Source of the DNA: an uncultured Clostridium sp.
GTDB lineage: Bacteria; Bacillota; Clostridia; TANB77; CAG-508
Direction of reading: 5' to 3'
DNA length: 45,502 nt
NCBI GenBank assembly: GCA_900556975.1
Contig: USQZ01000008.1
Location: 1 to 45,502 of the forward strand
In this document: positions 1 through 9,121 of the stretch, piece after piece
Layout of the letters: each line of letters opens with the position of its first letter
Numbering within the stretch: position 1 is the first letter of the stretch
Notes under the pieces: generated by a model
Told to the model about the DNA's origin: nothing
What the model saw: only the letters and a program-made list of their open reading frames with translations
The model's database searches: none
Made by a program: the position numbers and the translations under genes

Positions 1-40
1 ACCGCGCAGGGACCAAACGAACGAAGTGAGTTCGATTGAA

Positions 41-100
41 GCATTCTACCCGATTGAAAATAAAAATTTTATATTTTTATTTTCGAAAATCGAAGAATGC
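41..100. repeat. Long imperfect inverted repeat
   Basis: GCATTCT (41-47) pairs with AGAATGC (94-100), CGATT (51-55) with AATCG (88-92), and GAAAATAAAAAT (56-67) with ATTTTTATTTTC (73-84), leaving a 5-nt loop. It lies downstream of the minus-strand acyl-CoA ligase gene. There is no U-run after it in that direction, so it is more likely a structured intergenic repeat or a weak transcript end than a classical terminator. Confidence 0.5.
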
Positions 101-163
101 GACAGCAAGGTGTGAAAAAATTAATATGAAAGTTTTCTTTTGTAAATTTAAATTTAATTTATT

Positions 164-1912
164 TTATTTTTTATTTTTTTCTTCAGTATTGTGTTCTAAG
201 TTGCTTCCAAATCTTTTGATCTTCTGAGTTGTTGTTTTTTCAAATTCCGTATCACGAATTGAAACGTTTTTAATATGCTTAAAGTTAGGTAATTTTTCAT
301 TAATTGTTTTAATAGCAGAGTTTATAATATTTGCAATATCTTCCTTAGTAGGTTTCTTAATTTTCTTTTTAATAATATCCATGTTAGGAACTATAAGTGC
401 TGTAACTTCAGTATCATCATGAACTTCATTAAAATCACCTGTTACTAAAGATTCTTCGATAAAGTCATTTTTATTCAAAAGTTCTTCTAACTCTTCGGGA
501 TAAACATTTTTACCATTCTTAGTAATTATAACACTCTTACATCTTCCAGTTATGTATAGCCATCCGTTTGAGTCAATTCTTCCTAAATCACCTGTTTTAA
601 AGTAACCATCTTTAAAAGTTTCTTTAGTAGCTTCTTCATTATTGTAATATCCAAGCATAACATTTGGGCCTTTTACTAAAATTTCACCAACGCCTTCTTC
701 ATTAGGCGAATCAATAATAAATTCAACATTAGGAATAGGAAGTCCTGCTGATTCAAAGTTATGGAATAAATCATTATTACCTGAAACTAGAGGAGAACAT
801 TCAGTTAATCCATATCCAGATAAAACAAGGATTCCAAATTTATTAAATGATTCCAAAAGTTTAGCATCAATTGCAGAAGCTCCAACAATAATTTTTTTCA
901 ATCTTCCACCAAATGATTTAACAATTTTTCTTTTTATAAAAGGCTTCATGAAAAATGGAACTGAATCCATAATGTGCTTACCTGTTTTAAAATATTTTTC
1001 AGGTAAAGAAGCTTGAAGTGCTTTATAAATTTTCTTATGCAATTTTTCTAAAAGTAAAGGTACACTCAAAATAATATTTGGACTATACTCTAAAAAGTTA
1101 TCTGCTAAATGTCTGAAGCCATCACAAAATGCAATAGAACCACCACTTGAAACAACAAGTAAAAATCCTAATGTACATTCATAAGTGTGATGCATTGGTA
1201 AAATAGATAAAATTGAAGTAGAAGTATCAACTTTAACAATGCTACCAACTGAAAAAATATTAGAGCAGATATTTCTATGTGATAAACAAACACCTTTTGA
1301 GTTTCCAGTAGTCCCAGATGTGAACAATAAAAAGTGCATTTCATCAGGATCAACTTTTACATTTACAAAAGGATTTTGATCATTTTCTAAATTATAAAGA
1401 CCAGCATTTCTAAATGAATCAAATCCTAAAAAACGTTCATTATTAGTTTTTAAATCAAAATTAACATATGTAATTTTGTGATTAATTTTATATGCTGAGT
1501 CATAAATAGCAGATAAGTTTTTGTCATCACCTAAAATAACAGAAACATCAGCTATATTAAGAAAATTAATAACATCATCAGAATGTAATTCTTTATCAAT
1601 AGGAACTACAACACCAACAATAGAAGCAGCAAGATATGTAATAGCCCATTTATAGCTGTTATGACCTATAACTGCAATTTTCGTATTTGCAAAGCCTTGA
1701 TTAATAAGAGAAATTCCAATAGCTTCAACATCTTTAACAAAATTAAAATATGAAACCGTATATGGATATCCAGAATTATCTTTTAAAATAAAAGCAGGCT
1801 TATCACTATATTCTTTGCCAACGAAATATAACATTTCTTGTAATGTCGAAAAATCTTGTCTATGAAAATAATGATTTTGCATATATAAAATTGGATTATT
1901 ATTTTTTTTCAT
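164..1912 (-). CDS. Long-chain fatty acid--CoA ligase-like AMP-binding enzyme
   Basis: Predicted ANL-superfamily adenylate-forming enzyme of 582 residues that activates a carboxylate (probably a fatty acid) with ATP and usually transfers it to CoA. The phosphate-binding motif FTSGTTGNSKGV is at residues 197-208. Further on come the GYGLTEC adenylate motif, the YFKTGDLGRI hinge motif, and a KNGKNVYPEE segment near the end of the family core. These positions and the length fit long-chain acyl-CoA synthetases. The start codon is preceded by an AGAAAGGA ribosome site. It lies 21 bp downstream of a membrane-anchored protein gene on the same strand, so the two are probably cotranscribed. The substrate cannot be determined; an acyl-ACP or aryl-acid ligase is possible. 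Confidence 0.88.
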   Translation of the reverse strand: MKKNNNPILYMQNHYFHRQDFSTLQEMLYFVGKEYSDKPAFILKDNSGYPYTVSYFNFVKDVEAIGISLINQGFANTKIAVIGHNSYKWAITYLAASIVGVVVPIDKELHSDDVINFLNIADVSVILGDDKNLSAIYDSAYKINHKITYVNFDLKTNNERFLGFDSFRNAGLYNLENDQNPFVNVKVDPDEMHFLLFTSGTTGNSKGVCLSHRNICSNIFSVGSIVKVDTSTSILSILPMHHTYECTLGFLLVVSSGGSIAFCDGFRHLADNFLEYSPNIILSVPLLLEKLHKKIYKALQASLPEKYFKTGKHIMDSVPFFMKPFIKRKIVKSFGGRLKKIIVGASAIDAKLLESFNKFGILVLSGYGLTECSPLVSGNNDLFHNFESAGLPIPNVEFIIDSPNEEGVGEILVKGPNVMLGYYNNEEATKETFKDGYFKTGDLGRIDSNGWLYITGRCKSVIITKNGKNVYPEELEELLNKNDFIEESLVTGDFNEVHDDTEVTALIVPNMDIIKKKIKKPTKEDIANIINSAIKTINEKLPNFKHIKNVSIRDTEFEKTTTQKIKRFGSNLEHNTEEKNKK

Positions 1913-1933
1913 TTCTAAGTGTCCTTTCTAAAA

Positions 1934-2761
1934 CTAATTCTCTTTTTTATAAAATTTACTCGTAGGTAAATTTGTCATAACTATATGGTATGAACCATCA
2001 TAAATTGTATTTATGTCATTATCATCACTAAGTTTTATTGGAATCTCTAAATTACAAATATATTCTTCATCTAATTCATTAATAATATGGATAGAAAATG
2101 AAATAGAATATTCAATATTGCTTAGTAAGATATTAGCATCTAAAAGCAAATTACCATCAAAAGTAACAGCTGAGTTTGTATTTCTAATAACAAAATTAGA
2201 AACGATATCTTGATTTACTGAAGAAAGTAAAATAGGATTAGAGCAATCAGCATAAAATGTTGGTTCTTGAACATCATTGTTGTTAGAAGAAACAACATTA
2301 AAATTTACCTTATCATTAATTATTTTTTCTTCATCAATAACCCCAACACCTAAAAGGCTAGACTCCTTATAATAAAGAACAGGATGACCTTTATCGGGCA
2401 TAGAAGGGTAAGATATATTATCAATATATAAATCTTTAACAGTATTTTTCTTTGTAAGACCATCTATTGAAACATGATTATCAACAGTAATAGCCAAATC
2501 CGAAAATTGAAATAAGTTTAAATCCCAATAATCTTTTTGAGTTTCAGAATTATTCAAAGCATTTGCAGAAGAATAAATCTGAATAGAACTAACGTTAAAA
2601 ATGTTACTATCAGTAGTTAAAGAAAGTACTGGTTCATCTTTTGTATCTTCATGCTTTGAATTATAATTTTTAACCGTATTAAAAAGAAAAATTGAAATCA
2701 AAACAATAAAAATTAATATAGAAATTCCTATAACTATTTTTATGTGCTTATCTTGAAACAT
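1934..2761 (-). CDS. Membrane-anchored extracytoplasmic protein, unknown function
   Basis: Not recognised. The ATG at 2761 is chosen because AGAAAGGA lies 10 nt upstream; an upstream in-frame ATG at 2794 has no comparable site. The 275-residue product begins with a short cationic stretch and one hydrophobic segment (about residues 8-30, GISILIFIVLISIFLF). A polar, Asn/Ser/Asp-rich, beta-prone region follows with no catalytic motif I can name. Type II membrane topology with the bulk outside the cell is inferred. It is upstream of, and probably cotranscribed with, the acyl-CoA ligase gene, which hints at an envelope or lipid-related role without proving it. Confidence 0.7.
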   Translation of the reverse strand: MFQDKHIKIVIGISILIFIVLISIFLFNTVKNYNSKHEDTKDEPVLSLTTDSNIFNVSSIQIYSSANALNNSETQKDYWDLNLFQFSDLAITVDNHVSIDGLTKKNTVKDLYIDNISYPSMPDKGHPVLYYKESSLLGVGVIDEEKIINDKVNFNVVSSNNNDVQEPTFYADCSNPILLSSVNQDIVSNFVIRNTNSAVTFDGNLLLDANILLSNIEYSISFSIHIINELDEEYICNLEIPIKLSDDNDINTIYDGSYHIVMTNLPTSKFYKKEN

Positions 2762-2919
2762 AAATTTAAAATCCTTTCTAACATTATAAAACATTATTCA
2801 AAGTACCTATCTAATATATAATAAAATTCAAGAATATTCAATATTTGAAAGTAAATAAATCCAAAAACTTCAATTGACAAAAAAAGACGCAAATATTAAA
2901 ATAATTTAAGGAGTGAAAA

Positions 2920-4182
2920 ATGAGAAAAATAAAATATGTAGTAAAAACTAGAGAAGAAGTAATAAAACAAAGAATAATAGTATATTTTGTCGCAATTGTA
3001 ATCTTGGTAGCAACTTTATTGTTATGTATCAGTTCGTTTAAAAAAGTAGAAGCTATTTCACAAGTTGAAGAAATAAAAGAAGTTAAAGTAAATGAAAGAG
3101 TTTCTATGGAAGAAAACAAAAATAAAATAAACGTAACACAAATAATAAAAGAAAATACAGACGAAGTAAACAAAAAAACATTAAGCGTTGATGAAGTAGA
3201 TTTAGACTACACTACGGAATACATAGAAAATGCGGATCTTCCAACAGCTACAATAAGAGTACAACAAGAAGGAACAGATGGAACGCAAACAATGATAATT
3301 GTAAAATCATACAAAGGAAACGAATATGTTGGCGAAGAAAGAATACCAGGAAAAATCACAGCAAATTCAATTAACAAAGTAGTTGAAATTGGTACAGGAG
3401 AAGGCGTAAACAACTATACTCCAAAAGCTGGAGATAGCATATGGGCAACACCTGAAAAAGTAAAACTAAGAGAAGCACCAAGTAGAAAATCTTCAGAAGT
3501 ATATACCATGGGAAAAGACGAAAAAGCAACAATAATGGAAGTAGTAAATAGCAATTGGCTAAAAGTACAATATGCAACTGTTATAGGATATGCGGACAGT
3601 GCATGTTTTACAAACATAAATCCAAATGGAACAACAAATCAAAACTTTGAAAGCGGAGTTGAATATTCAAAAGAAGAATTAATAGCAAGCTTAGATTTCA
3701 ATATGGATTTAACAAAACCAAGTGGATTAACATTAGCACAATTCCAAAAAGTATTATCAGGAAACAGTGCTGATAAGCAAGGTGTACTTGCTTCAAATGC
3801 AGAATTCTTCTACTATGCAGAAAGACAATATGGCATTAACGGAATTTATTTAGCATCTATGGCAATTCATGAAGGCGGTTGGGGAACTTCAAAAATTGCG
3901 AACGATAAAAAGAATTTATTTGGTTATGGTGCATATGACAGTAACCCTTATGGCGGTTCATATTCATTTAGTACATATGCAGAAGGAATAGACTTAGTAG
4001 CCAGAGTTTTAGTAAAAAATTATTTGAATCCAAAAGGAACAGAAATATATGATGGACAAACTGCAACAGGAATGTATTACAATGGACCAACATTAACAGG
4101 AGTCAACACAAGATATGCAAGTGATAAAAATTGGGCGAATGCGGTATTCAAGTGGATGACATATTTATACGATAGATTATAA
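2920..4182 (+). CDS. Cell-wall N-acetylglucosaminidase with SH3 domain
   Basis: Predicted secreted or membrane-anchored peptidoglycan hydrolase of 420 residues. There is an N-terminal membrane segment (about residues 20-42), then a Glu/Lys-rich linker, then a bacterial SH3 domain (about 165-235, WATPEKVKLREAPSR...KATIMEV...WLKVQY) likely to bind the wall. The C-terminal glucosaminidase domain (about 290-420) contains AIHEGGWGTSKIA with candidate catalytic Glu318 and NLFGYGAYDSNPYGG, typical of the LytG/Auto-type family that cleaves GlcNAc-MurNAc glycan. The ATG is preceded by AAGGAGTG. It is transcribed divergently from the upstream minus-strand pair and closed by a strong terminator, so it is monocistronic. 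Confidence 0.88.
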   Translation: MRKIKYVVKTREEVIKQRIIVYFVAIVILVATLLLCISSFKKVEAISQVEEIKEVKVNERVSMEENKNKINVTQIIKENTDEVNKKTLSVDEVDLDYTTEYIENADLPTATIRVQQEGTDGTQTMIIVKSYKGNEYVGEERIPGKITANSINKVVEIGTGEGVNNYTPKAGDSIWATPEKVKLREAPSRKSSEVYTMGKDEKATIMEVVNSNWLKVQYATVIGYADSACFTNINPNGTTNQNFESGVEYSKEELIASLDFNMDLTKPSGLTLAQFQKVLSGNSADKQGVLASNAEFFYYAERQYGINGIYLASMAIHEGGWGTSKIANDKKNLFGYGAYDSNPYGGSYSFSTYAEGIDLVARVLVKNYLNPKGTEIYDGQTATGMYYNGPTLTGVNTRYASDKNWANAVFKWMTYLYDRL

Positions 4183-4186
4183 ATGT

Positions 4187-4213
4187 AAAAGGAGCTAAAT
4201 AGGCTCCTTTTAA
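4187..4213 (+). terminator. Rho-independent terminator of glucosaminidase gene
   Basis: AAAAGGAGC (4187-4195) pairs perfectly with GCTCCTTTT (4203-4211) around a 7-nt loop and ends in U-rich sequence. It starts 4 bases after the stop codon. Confidence 0.85.
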
Positions 4214-4240
4214 TTACAAGAAATAAATATGAAAAATTAG

Positions 4241-4269
4241 TTGATATTTTTTAATATTTATTGTATTAT
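4241..4269 (+). promoter_or_regulatory. Candidate sigma-A promoter of 4318 operon
   Basis: TTGATA (4241-4246), a 17-nt spacer and TATTAT (4264-4269) precede the 4318 gene by about 50 nt. TATAAT at 4267-4272 is an overlapping alternative. Confidence 0.5.
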
Positions 4270-4317
4270 AATATATGTATAAAATTAGGCAGAAAAGGAA
4301 AAATGGGAGGATAAAAA

Positions 4318-4740
4318 ATGAAAAAAGTATTATCACTTATAGCTATATTATTAATATTAATAGTAGCAACAATCACTCCAGTATACGCAGCAACCGAAAT
4401 TTTGGATGAAAATAATGAGGTACTTGAATCAGAAAACGCAAGTGACTTTTATAAGATAAAAGAGGATGCTAGTGGTAGAATAGAGCAATATACTGAAAAA
4501 TATGGTTCAAAAGCATATGGAATTACAGCTATGGTATTAGACGCAGTAAGAATATATAGTATACCATTTTGTTTATTGGGAATTGCTATAGGAGCAATAT
4601 ATCAATATATAATAGGAATAAGAAGATTGGATGTACGTGATAAAGGATTCAATTTAATTATAGCCTTCGTTACACTATTGGTAATAGCACAAGTATTACC
4701 ATTGGTATTTACAATAGTAACAAAAGGTTGGGTTTTATAA
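4318..4740 (+). CDS. Small secreted/membrane protein, VirB2/TrbC-like topology
   Basis: A 140-residue protein with a clear signal peptide (MKKVLSLIAILLI...VYAA, cleavage likely near residue 25), a short acidic region, and two hydrophobic segments (about 72-95 and 112-137) separated by a basic hinge (GIRRLDVRDKG). The arrangement resembles pilin-type subunits of type IV secretion (TrbC/VirB2), but length and similarity are too low to name it. GGGAGG precedes the ATG. It is the first gene of a run ending with the DUF1292 gene, immediately before the CpaE/MinD-like giant protein, so a membrane partner of that ATPase is a reasonable inference. Confidence 0.65.
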   Translation: MKKVLSLIAILLILIVATITPVYAATEILDENNEVLESENASDFYKIKEDASGRIEQYTEKYGSKAYGITAMVLDAVRIYSIPFCLLGIAIGAIYQYIIGIRRLDVRDKGFNLIIAFVTLLVIAQVLPLVFTIVTKGWVL

Positions 4741-4762
4741 AAGAAAGACTGGAGGTTAACAA

Positions 4763-7700
4763 ATGAAAATTTTATTTGCAGTAAGTAATGAAAATGTTTC
4801 AAATAAAATTGTAGACAGTTATCAAAAGAAATACGGTGAAGCTGTGTCTTTTAAAAGCGTATTTTACTTTAATGCAATAATAAGAGAAATACATAAAGAT
4901 AAAACTTATGATAGAATAGTTATAAGTGAAGATTTAGAACCTTTTTCAAATAGCAATTATGATGTGATTGACAAGTTTATCCTTGAAAGGTTTAAAGAAA
5001 TTTCAAATGAGATAAATTCACAAGAAAAATTTATAGATGTAGTAGTAATATGTACAGATAGAAGAACAAAATCAGGGTATGTATTATCAAAAATGTATGA
5101 ATACGGAATTTATAATGCACTAGTTGGTTCAGATAGAAGAATCGACAATGTTTGCAATTTGTTAAATACACCACGTACAGCACAAGAAGCAAAAGAGTAT
5201 TATGGATTAGAGAATCAAGTAGATACTAGTTCAGTAGATGATGTATCTGAGCAAGAAGTTCAAAACATTTTAATACATTATAAAAAACTAGGAAAAAACG
5301 AAGATAGATATGTAGATAGTTTTAATAACATAGCTGCACAATACACAGATAAGCAATTAAAAATTATAATAAAATGTTTACCTATAAATGTTAGAGCTGT
5401 TTTGGAAGCAGAATGTCCTAAATATCAAGAATTAGTAACATATGCTGAAGAAACGGAAGAAGAAAGAAAACAAAAAGAAAAATTGCAAGAACAAAAGAGA
5501 ATTGAGCAAATAGAGAATGAAAGAAAATTAAAACAAAAAATTGAGAGAGATAAAAGAGAAGCAGAACGTAATGCTCAAAGAGAACGTCAAGTTCAACAAA
5601 CTCCAGTTCAAAGACCTCAAACACCAAGCGGAATTGATTTATTAGATAATAAACGTAGAGAACAAAGAATGACTGGAAACGTAATTATTCCAGATAATAT
5701 GAATATAAGAAATGAGAGAAAAATATATTCAGATGAAGAATTAAATGCAATGAGTAATCGTTCAAGCCAAAGACCAGCAAGACAGGTAGAACAATCAGCA
5801 AATACGTTACCAGGATTAGATGATTGGGACAACATACCACAAGCACAACCAGTAGAGCAACCAGCAAGCACATTGCCAGGATTAGACGATTTGGATAATA
5901 TCCAACAAGCAAGACCAGTAGAGCAACCAGCAAGTACATTACCAGGATTAGATGATTTAGATAATATCCCACAAGCAAGACCAGTAGAGCAACCAGCAAG
6001 CACATTACCAGGATTAGATGATTTGGATAATATCCCACAAACAAGACCAGTAGAGCAACCAGCAAGTACATTACCAGGATTAGATGATTTGGATAATATC
6101 CAACAAACAAGACCAGTACAGCAACCAGCAAGCACATTGCCAGGATTAGACGATCTAGATAATATTCCACAAACAAGATTAGTACAACATCCAGAAAATC
6201 TAATACCAGATGTGAATAGCGATTCACAAATGCAAATGGAAGCAGTTGCAAGTCAGCCAGAAATACCACAAGAACCAAAAAGAGGAAGAGGAAGACCAAG
6301 AAAAAATCCAGTTGAACCTCCAAAACCAAAGGGAAAAAGAGGAAGACCAAGAAAAAATCCTCTACCAGAAGAAAATATAGAAAAAGAAAAAATAATACCA
6401 GGAGTTAATGATTTCGAAAATATTCCAAAAGTAGACAAAATTCAACAAACAGAAAGTACAACACAACCTGAAAATATTAGACAAACAGACGAATGGAACA
6501 ATATTGAAAGCATACCAGAACAAACAAATAATATTTCTAAAAATGTTGATTGGAACAATGATCCATTCGAAGGAAAAACAAATCAACAAATCGCAAATTC
6601 ATTACCAGGATTAGACGATTTAGCTGAAAATACACAACCAACTACATTGCCAGGAATGAATGACTGGGATAAAGACCCATTCGAACAATCAAATAATGTG
6701 CAACCAGCAAACAAACCAAGTACATTGCCAGGAATGAATGACTGGGATAAAGACCCATTCGAACAATCAAACAATGTGCAACCAGCAAACGAACCAAGTA
6801 CATTGCCAGGAATGAATGATTGGGATAAAGACCCATTCGAACAATCAAACAATGTGCAACCAGCAAACGAGCCAAGCACATTACCAGGAATGAATGACTG
6901 GGATAGAGATCCATTTGAAACAAATCAAACTAATAATTCAAATGAACCAATTACATTATCAAGCTCAGTTGTACAACCAAATATGAATCAAAACAATGAA
7001 ATGGATTATAATAAACCAGAACCAAAAACAGAAGAAAGAGTTTCAGCATATCAACCAAGTCAAGAAAAAATAGAAACAATAAAGAAAATTGAAGAAGATA
7101 AGTTATATACAACAGGAAGCTTAAGCACAGTACTAACAAAAGACAAAAAAATAGTAGCTTTTGTTGGAGCAAGAAAAAGTGGAACATCATTCTTAGTAAA
7201 TAATCTAGCATGTTTATTCTCTTCAATAGGAGTAAAAACAGCAATCCTAGATATGACACAAAATAAAGATGCATACTTTATTTATACAAACAATGATGAA
7301 AACCTTAGAAATATAGCACACACTTCAATTGAAAATCTTGAAAAAGGTATCGCTGAAGGAATACAAATAGATAGAAATTTAAATGTATATACAGCATTAC
7401 CACATGACGGAAAAGACTATTCAAATGCAGAAGCAATATTATCAACATTAGTTCAAAACGAATCATTAGTCTTAATCGACTGTGATTTACAAACTGATTT
7501 AGGATATTTTGCAAATGCACAAGAAATATATTTAGTTCAATCAATGGACATATTAACAATTCAACCATTAACTGCATTCTTAAGAGATTTAAAAGCAAAA
7601 GGACTACTAGACCAAGAAAAATTAAGAATAGTAATAAACAAAGACATAAAAGTTAAAGGTGTAACAAGCAAAGATATCATAGGTGGAATGTCAATGTATA

Positions 7701-7999
7701 ATGACCCAGCAATGTCATATATGACAGACCTATTCAACAAAGATAAAGTAAAAGCATGTTCAATACCATTTGATGAAACTGTTTATACAAAATATCTTGA
7801 AGAAGTTATAAATTGTGTGATATCAATAAATAGATACAATAAAAACTTTATGAATAGCTTAAAAATGCTTGGAAATATGGTTTACCCATTACTAAGCAAA
7901 CAAACATATACATCAAGAAATTCTGCAGAAGCAAATTACGGAAACAATTTCTCATCAGAAATGAACAACACATTAAATCAAATGAAAAACAAATATTAA
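4763..7999 (+). CDS. Giant CpaE/MinD-like ATPase with repeat arrays and AT-hooks
   Basis: A 1078-residue multidomain protein. Residues about 1-130 look like a receiver-type alpha/beta domain (MKILFAVSN...) as in CpaE/TadZ. Residues about 220-275 are a charged Lys/Glu/Gln-rich coiled coil. Residues 348-479 hold six 22-residue repeats (TLPGLDDLDNIPQ...). Residues about 505-533 hold two AT-hook-like motifs (RGRGRPRKNP, KRGRPRKNP). Residues 628-719 hold four 26-residue repeats (TLPGMNDWDKDPFEQ...). From about residue 785 comes a MinD/ParA-like domain with an altered Walker A (GARKSGTSF from residue 802, not KGGxGKT) and a Walker B ending in IDCD around residue 906. Such ATPases position pili, secretion machines or DNA. 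ATP hydrolysis is uncertain given the altered P-loop. GGAGG precedes the start. It lies between two membrane-protein genes. Confidence 0.75.
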   Translation: MKILFAVSNENVSNKIVDSYQKKYGEAVSFKSVFYFNAIIREIHKDKTYDRIVISEDLEPFSNSNYDVIDKFILERFKEISNEINSQEKFIDVVVICTDRRTKSGYVLSKMYEYGIYNALVGSDRRIDNVCNLLNTPRTAQEAKEYYGLENQVDTSSVDDVSEQEVQNILIHYKKLGKNEDRYVDSFNNIAAQYTDKQLKIIIKCLPINVRAVLEAECPKYQELVTYAEETEEERKQKEKLQEQKRIEQIENERKLKQKIERDKREAERNAQRERQVQQTPVQRPQTPSGIDLLDNKRREQRMTGNVIIPDNMNIRNERKIYSDEELNAMSNRSSQRPARQVEQSANTLPGLDDWDNIPQAQPVEQPASTLPGLDDLDNIQQARPVEQPASTLPGLDDLDNIPQARPVEQPASTLPGLDDLDNIPQTRPVEQPASTLPGLDDLDNIQQTRPVQQPASTLPGLDDLDNIPQTRLVQHPENLIPDVNSDSQMQMEAVASQPEIPQEPKRGRGRPRKNPVEPPKPKGKRGRPRKNPLPEENIEKEKIIPGVNDFENIPKVDKIQQTESTTQPENIRQTDEWNNIESIPEQTNNISKNVDWNNDPFEGKTNQQIANSLPGLDDLAENTQPTTLPGMNDWDKDPFEQSNNVQPANKPSTLPGMNDWDKDPFEQSNNVQPANEPSTLPGMNDWDKDPFEQSNNVQPANEPSTLPGMNDWDRDPFETNQTNNSNEPITLSSSVVQPNMNQNNEMDYNKPEPKTEERVSAYQPSQEKIETIKKIEEDKLYTTGSLSTVLTKDKKIVAFVGARKSGTSFLVNNLACLFSSIGVKTAILDMTQNKDAYFIYTNNDENLRNIAHTSIENLEKGIAEGIQIDRNLNVYTALPHDGKDYSNAEAILSTLVQNESLVLIDCDLQTDLGYFANAQEIYLVQSMDILTIQPLTAFLRDLKAKGLLDQEKLRIVINKDIKVKGVTSKDIIGGMSMYNDPAMSYMTDLFNKDKVKACSIPFDETVYTKYLEEVINCVISINRYNKNFMNSLKMLGNMVYPLLSKQTYTSRNSAEANYGNNFSSEMNNTLNQMKNKY
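5804..6199 (+). repeat. In-frame tandem repeats, 66-bp period, six copies
   Basis: Copies begin at 5804, 5870, 5936, 6002, 6068 and 6134. Each encodes a 22-residue unit built on TLPGLDDLDNIPQ followed by a PVEQPAS linker. The DNA copies are very similar, indicating recent expansion or homogenisation; the last is degenerate. Each unit carries a short acidic/hydrophobic motif in a Pro/Gln-rich linker. Confidence 0.9.
6644..6919 (+). repeat. In-frame tandem repeats, 78-bp period, four copies
   Basis: Copies begin at 6644, 6722, 6800 and 6878. They encode a 26-residue unit TLPGMNDWDKDPFEQSNNVQ plus a PANEPS-type linker; the fourth diverges after DPFE. The core TLPGxxDxD is shared with the upstream 66-bp array, so both derive from one linear motif. 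Confidence 0.9.
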
Positions 8000-8017
8000 A
8001 ATAAGAGGTGAAAAGCA

Positions 8018-9106
8018 GTGGTTCTAATACCGATAGTTGTGTTAATTGCAATTATAGCAATTCTAATAGTTTACAATCTTAACATAAAAAAGAAGCTAAC
8101 AACATTTAATAGTGTTTCATCAAAAATAAACAAATTAAATGCCTTACAAGACTTCATGAACATAACTGGTGAAGATTTACCGGTAGATGAAAAAATCAAA
8201 AAAATCAATGAAGTTTTGATTGATAAATTTGAAATAAAATACTCAACAATAGTTGTATTTGATGGAGCAGAATATGTGTTAAAAGCTTCAAATACTGATG
8301 AAAAATATTGGAAAAACTTAACTAATCTACACACAGAAGAAGTATTTAAAGACAGTATAAACACTGCAACACCTAAATATATAACAATAGATTCAGAAGA
8401 TGAAAAATTACCATATCAAAAAGAAGATTTTTCAAGAGCAAAATCAGCAATGTTTTTTCCACTATATATAGACAACGTATATATTGGATATTGGATAATT
8501 GAAAGTTCTGTAATTCATGCATTTGATGACACAGACACAACTTTACTAGAAGTAATAAAAGATGATATAGTAGCAATACTAAAAACAGTATCATATCAAA
8601 CAGCAATGGAAAGCATAGTAAGAGTTGATCAATTCACAGGACTATATTCAGCAGAATATCTTTATGGACAAGCTAAAGCAAATATAGACTCACAACCATC
8701 ATCAATGGTTGCAATGTTTAGAATAACAAATATTGAAGAAATCAATACTAAATATTCAAGAATAACAGGAAACAATATAATAATATCATTAGCCAACTGG
8801 GCAAAAACATGTATATCATCAACAGATATATTTGTAAGATATATGGGACCAAAATTTGTAATAGTATATGTAGGAAAACAAGAAGAAGAAATAATCGAAA
8901 AATTGAAATCTCTAAAACAAGATTTAGAAGATACTGAAGTTGAATACATAGATGAACAAACTTATGAAAAATCATTGGTAAGACCAAAAATCAATTTTGC
9001 TGTAGGTAGATATTATAAAGGAACAGGAATTGAAAGCGTTACAAAGAAACTAGAAGAATATCTAGACAAAGCAAGTAAAGATGAACATAATATTAATTTT
9101 ATATAA
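8018..9106 (+). CDS. Membrane protein with GAF-like and degenerate GGDEF domains
   Basis: A 362-residue protein starting at GTG behind AGAGGTG. One N-terminal membrane helix (VLIPIVVLIAIIAILIVYNL) and a short coil lead to a GAF-like sensory region (about 45-185), then a diguanylate-cyclase fold from about residue 200 (VDQFTGLYSAEYL). The signature is degenerate: R-Y-M-G-P-K-F at about 274-280 replaces the GGDEF loop, so c-di-GMP synthesis is unlikely and a scaffold or nucleotide-sensing role is more plausible. It follows the CpaE/MinD-like gene by 18 bp and precedes ireB by 15 bp, so it is in the same operon. Confidence 0.75.
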   Translation: MVLIPIVVLIAIIAILIVYNLNIKKKLTTFNSVSSKINKLNALQDFMNITGEDLPVDEKIKKINEVLIDKFEIKYSTIVVFDGAEYVLKASNTDEKYWKNLTNLHTEEVFKDSINTATPKYITIDSEDEKLPYQKEDFSRAKSAMFFPLYIDNVYIGYWIIESSVIHAFDDTDTTLLEVIKDDIVAILKTVSYQTAMESIVRVDQFTGLYSAEYLYGQAKANIDSQPSSMVAMFRITNIEEINTKYSRITGNNIIISLANWAKTCISSTDIFVRYMGPKFVIVYVGKQEEEIIEKLKSLKQDLEDTEVEYIDEQTYEKSLVRPKINFAVGRYYKGTGIESVTKKLEEYLDKASKDEHNINFI

Positions 9107-9121
9107 AGGAGAAAATATTAT

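Noticed and set aside
36..227. Small plus-strand ORF at window start
   Set aside because: Low-complexity Phe/Lys/Leu product, lies over a hairpin and the end of the acyl-CoA ligase gene, no ribosome site.
5804..6199. Regular 66-bp repeats that might suggest a CRISPR array
   Set aside because: The repeats are contiguous, in frame and translate to a protein repeat; there are no unique spacers.
5617..6350. Long antisense open frames opposite the repeat region
   Set aside because: They mirror the sense repeats, lack ribosome sites and have low-complexity Leu/Cys-rich translations.
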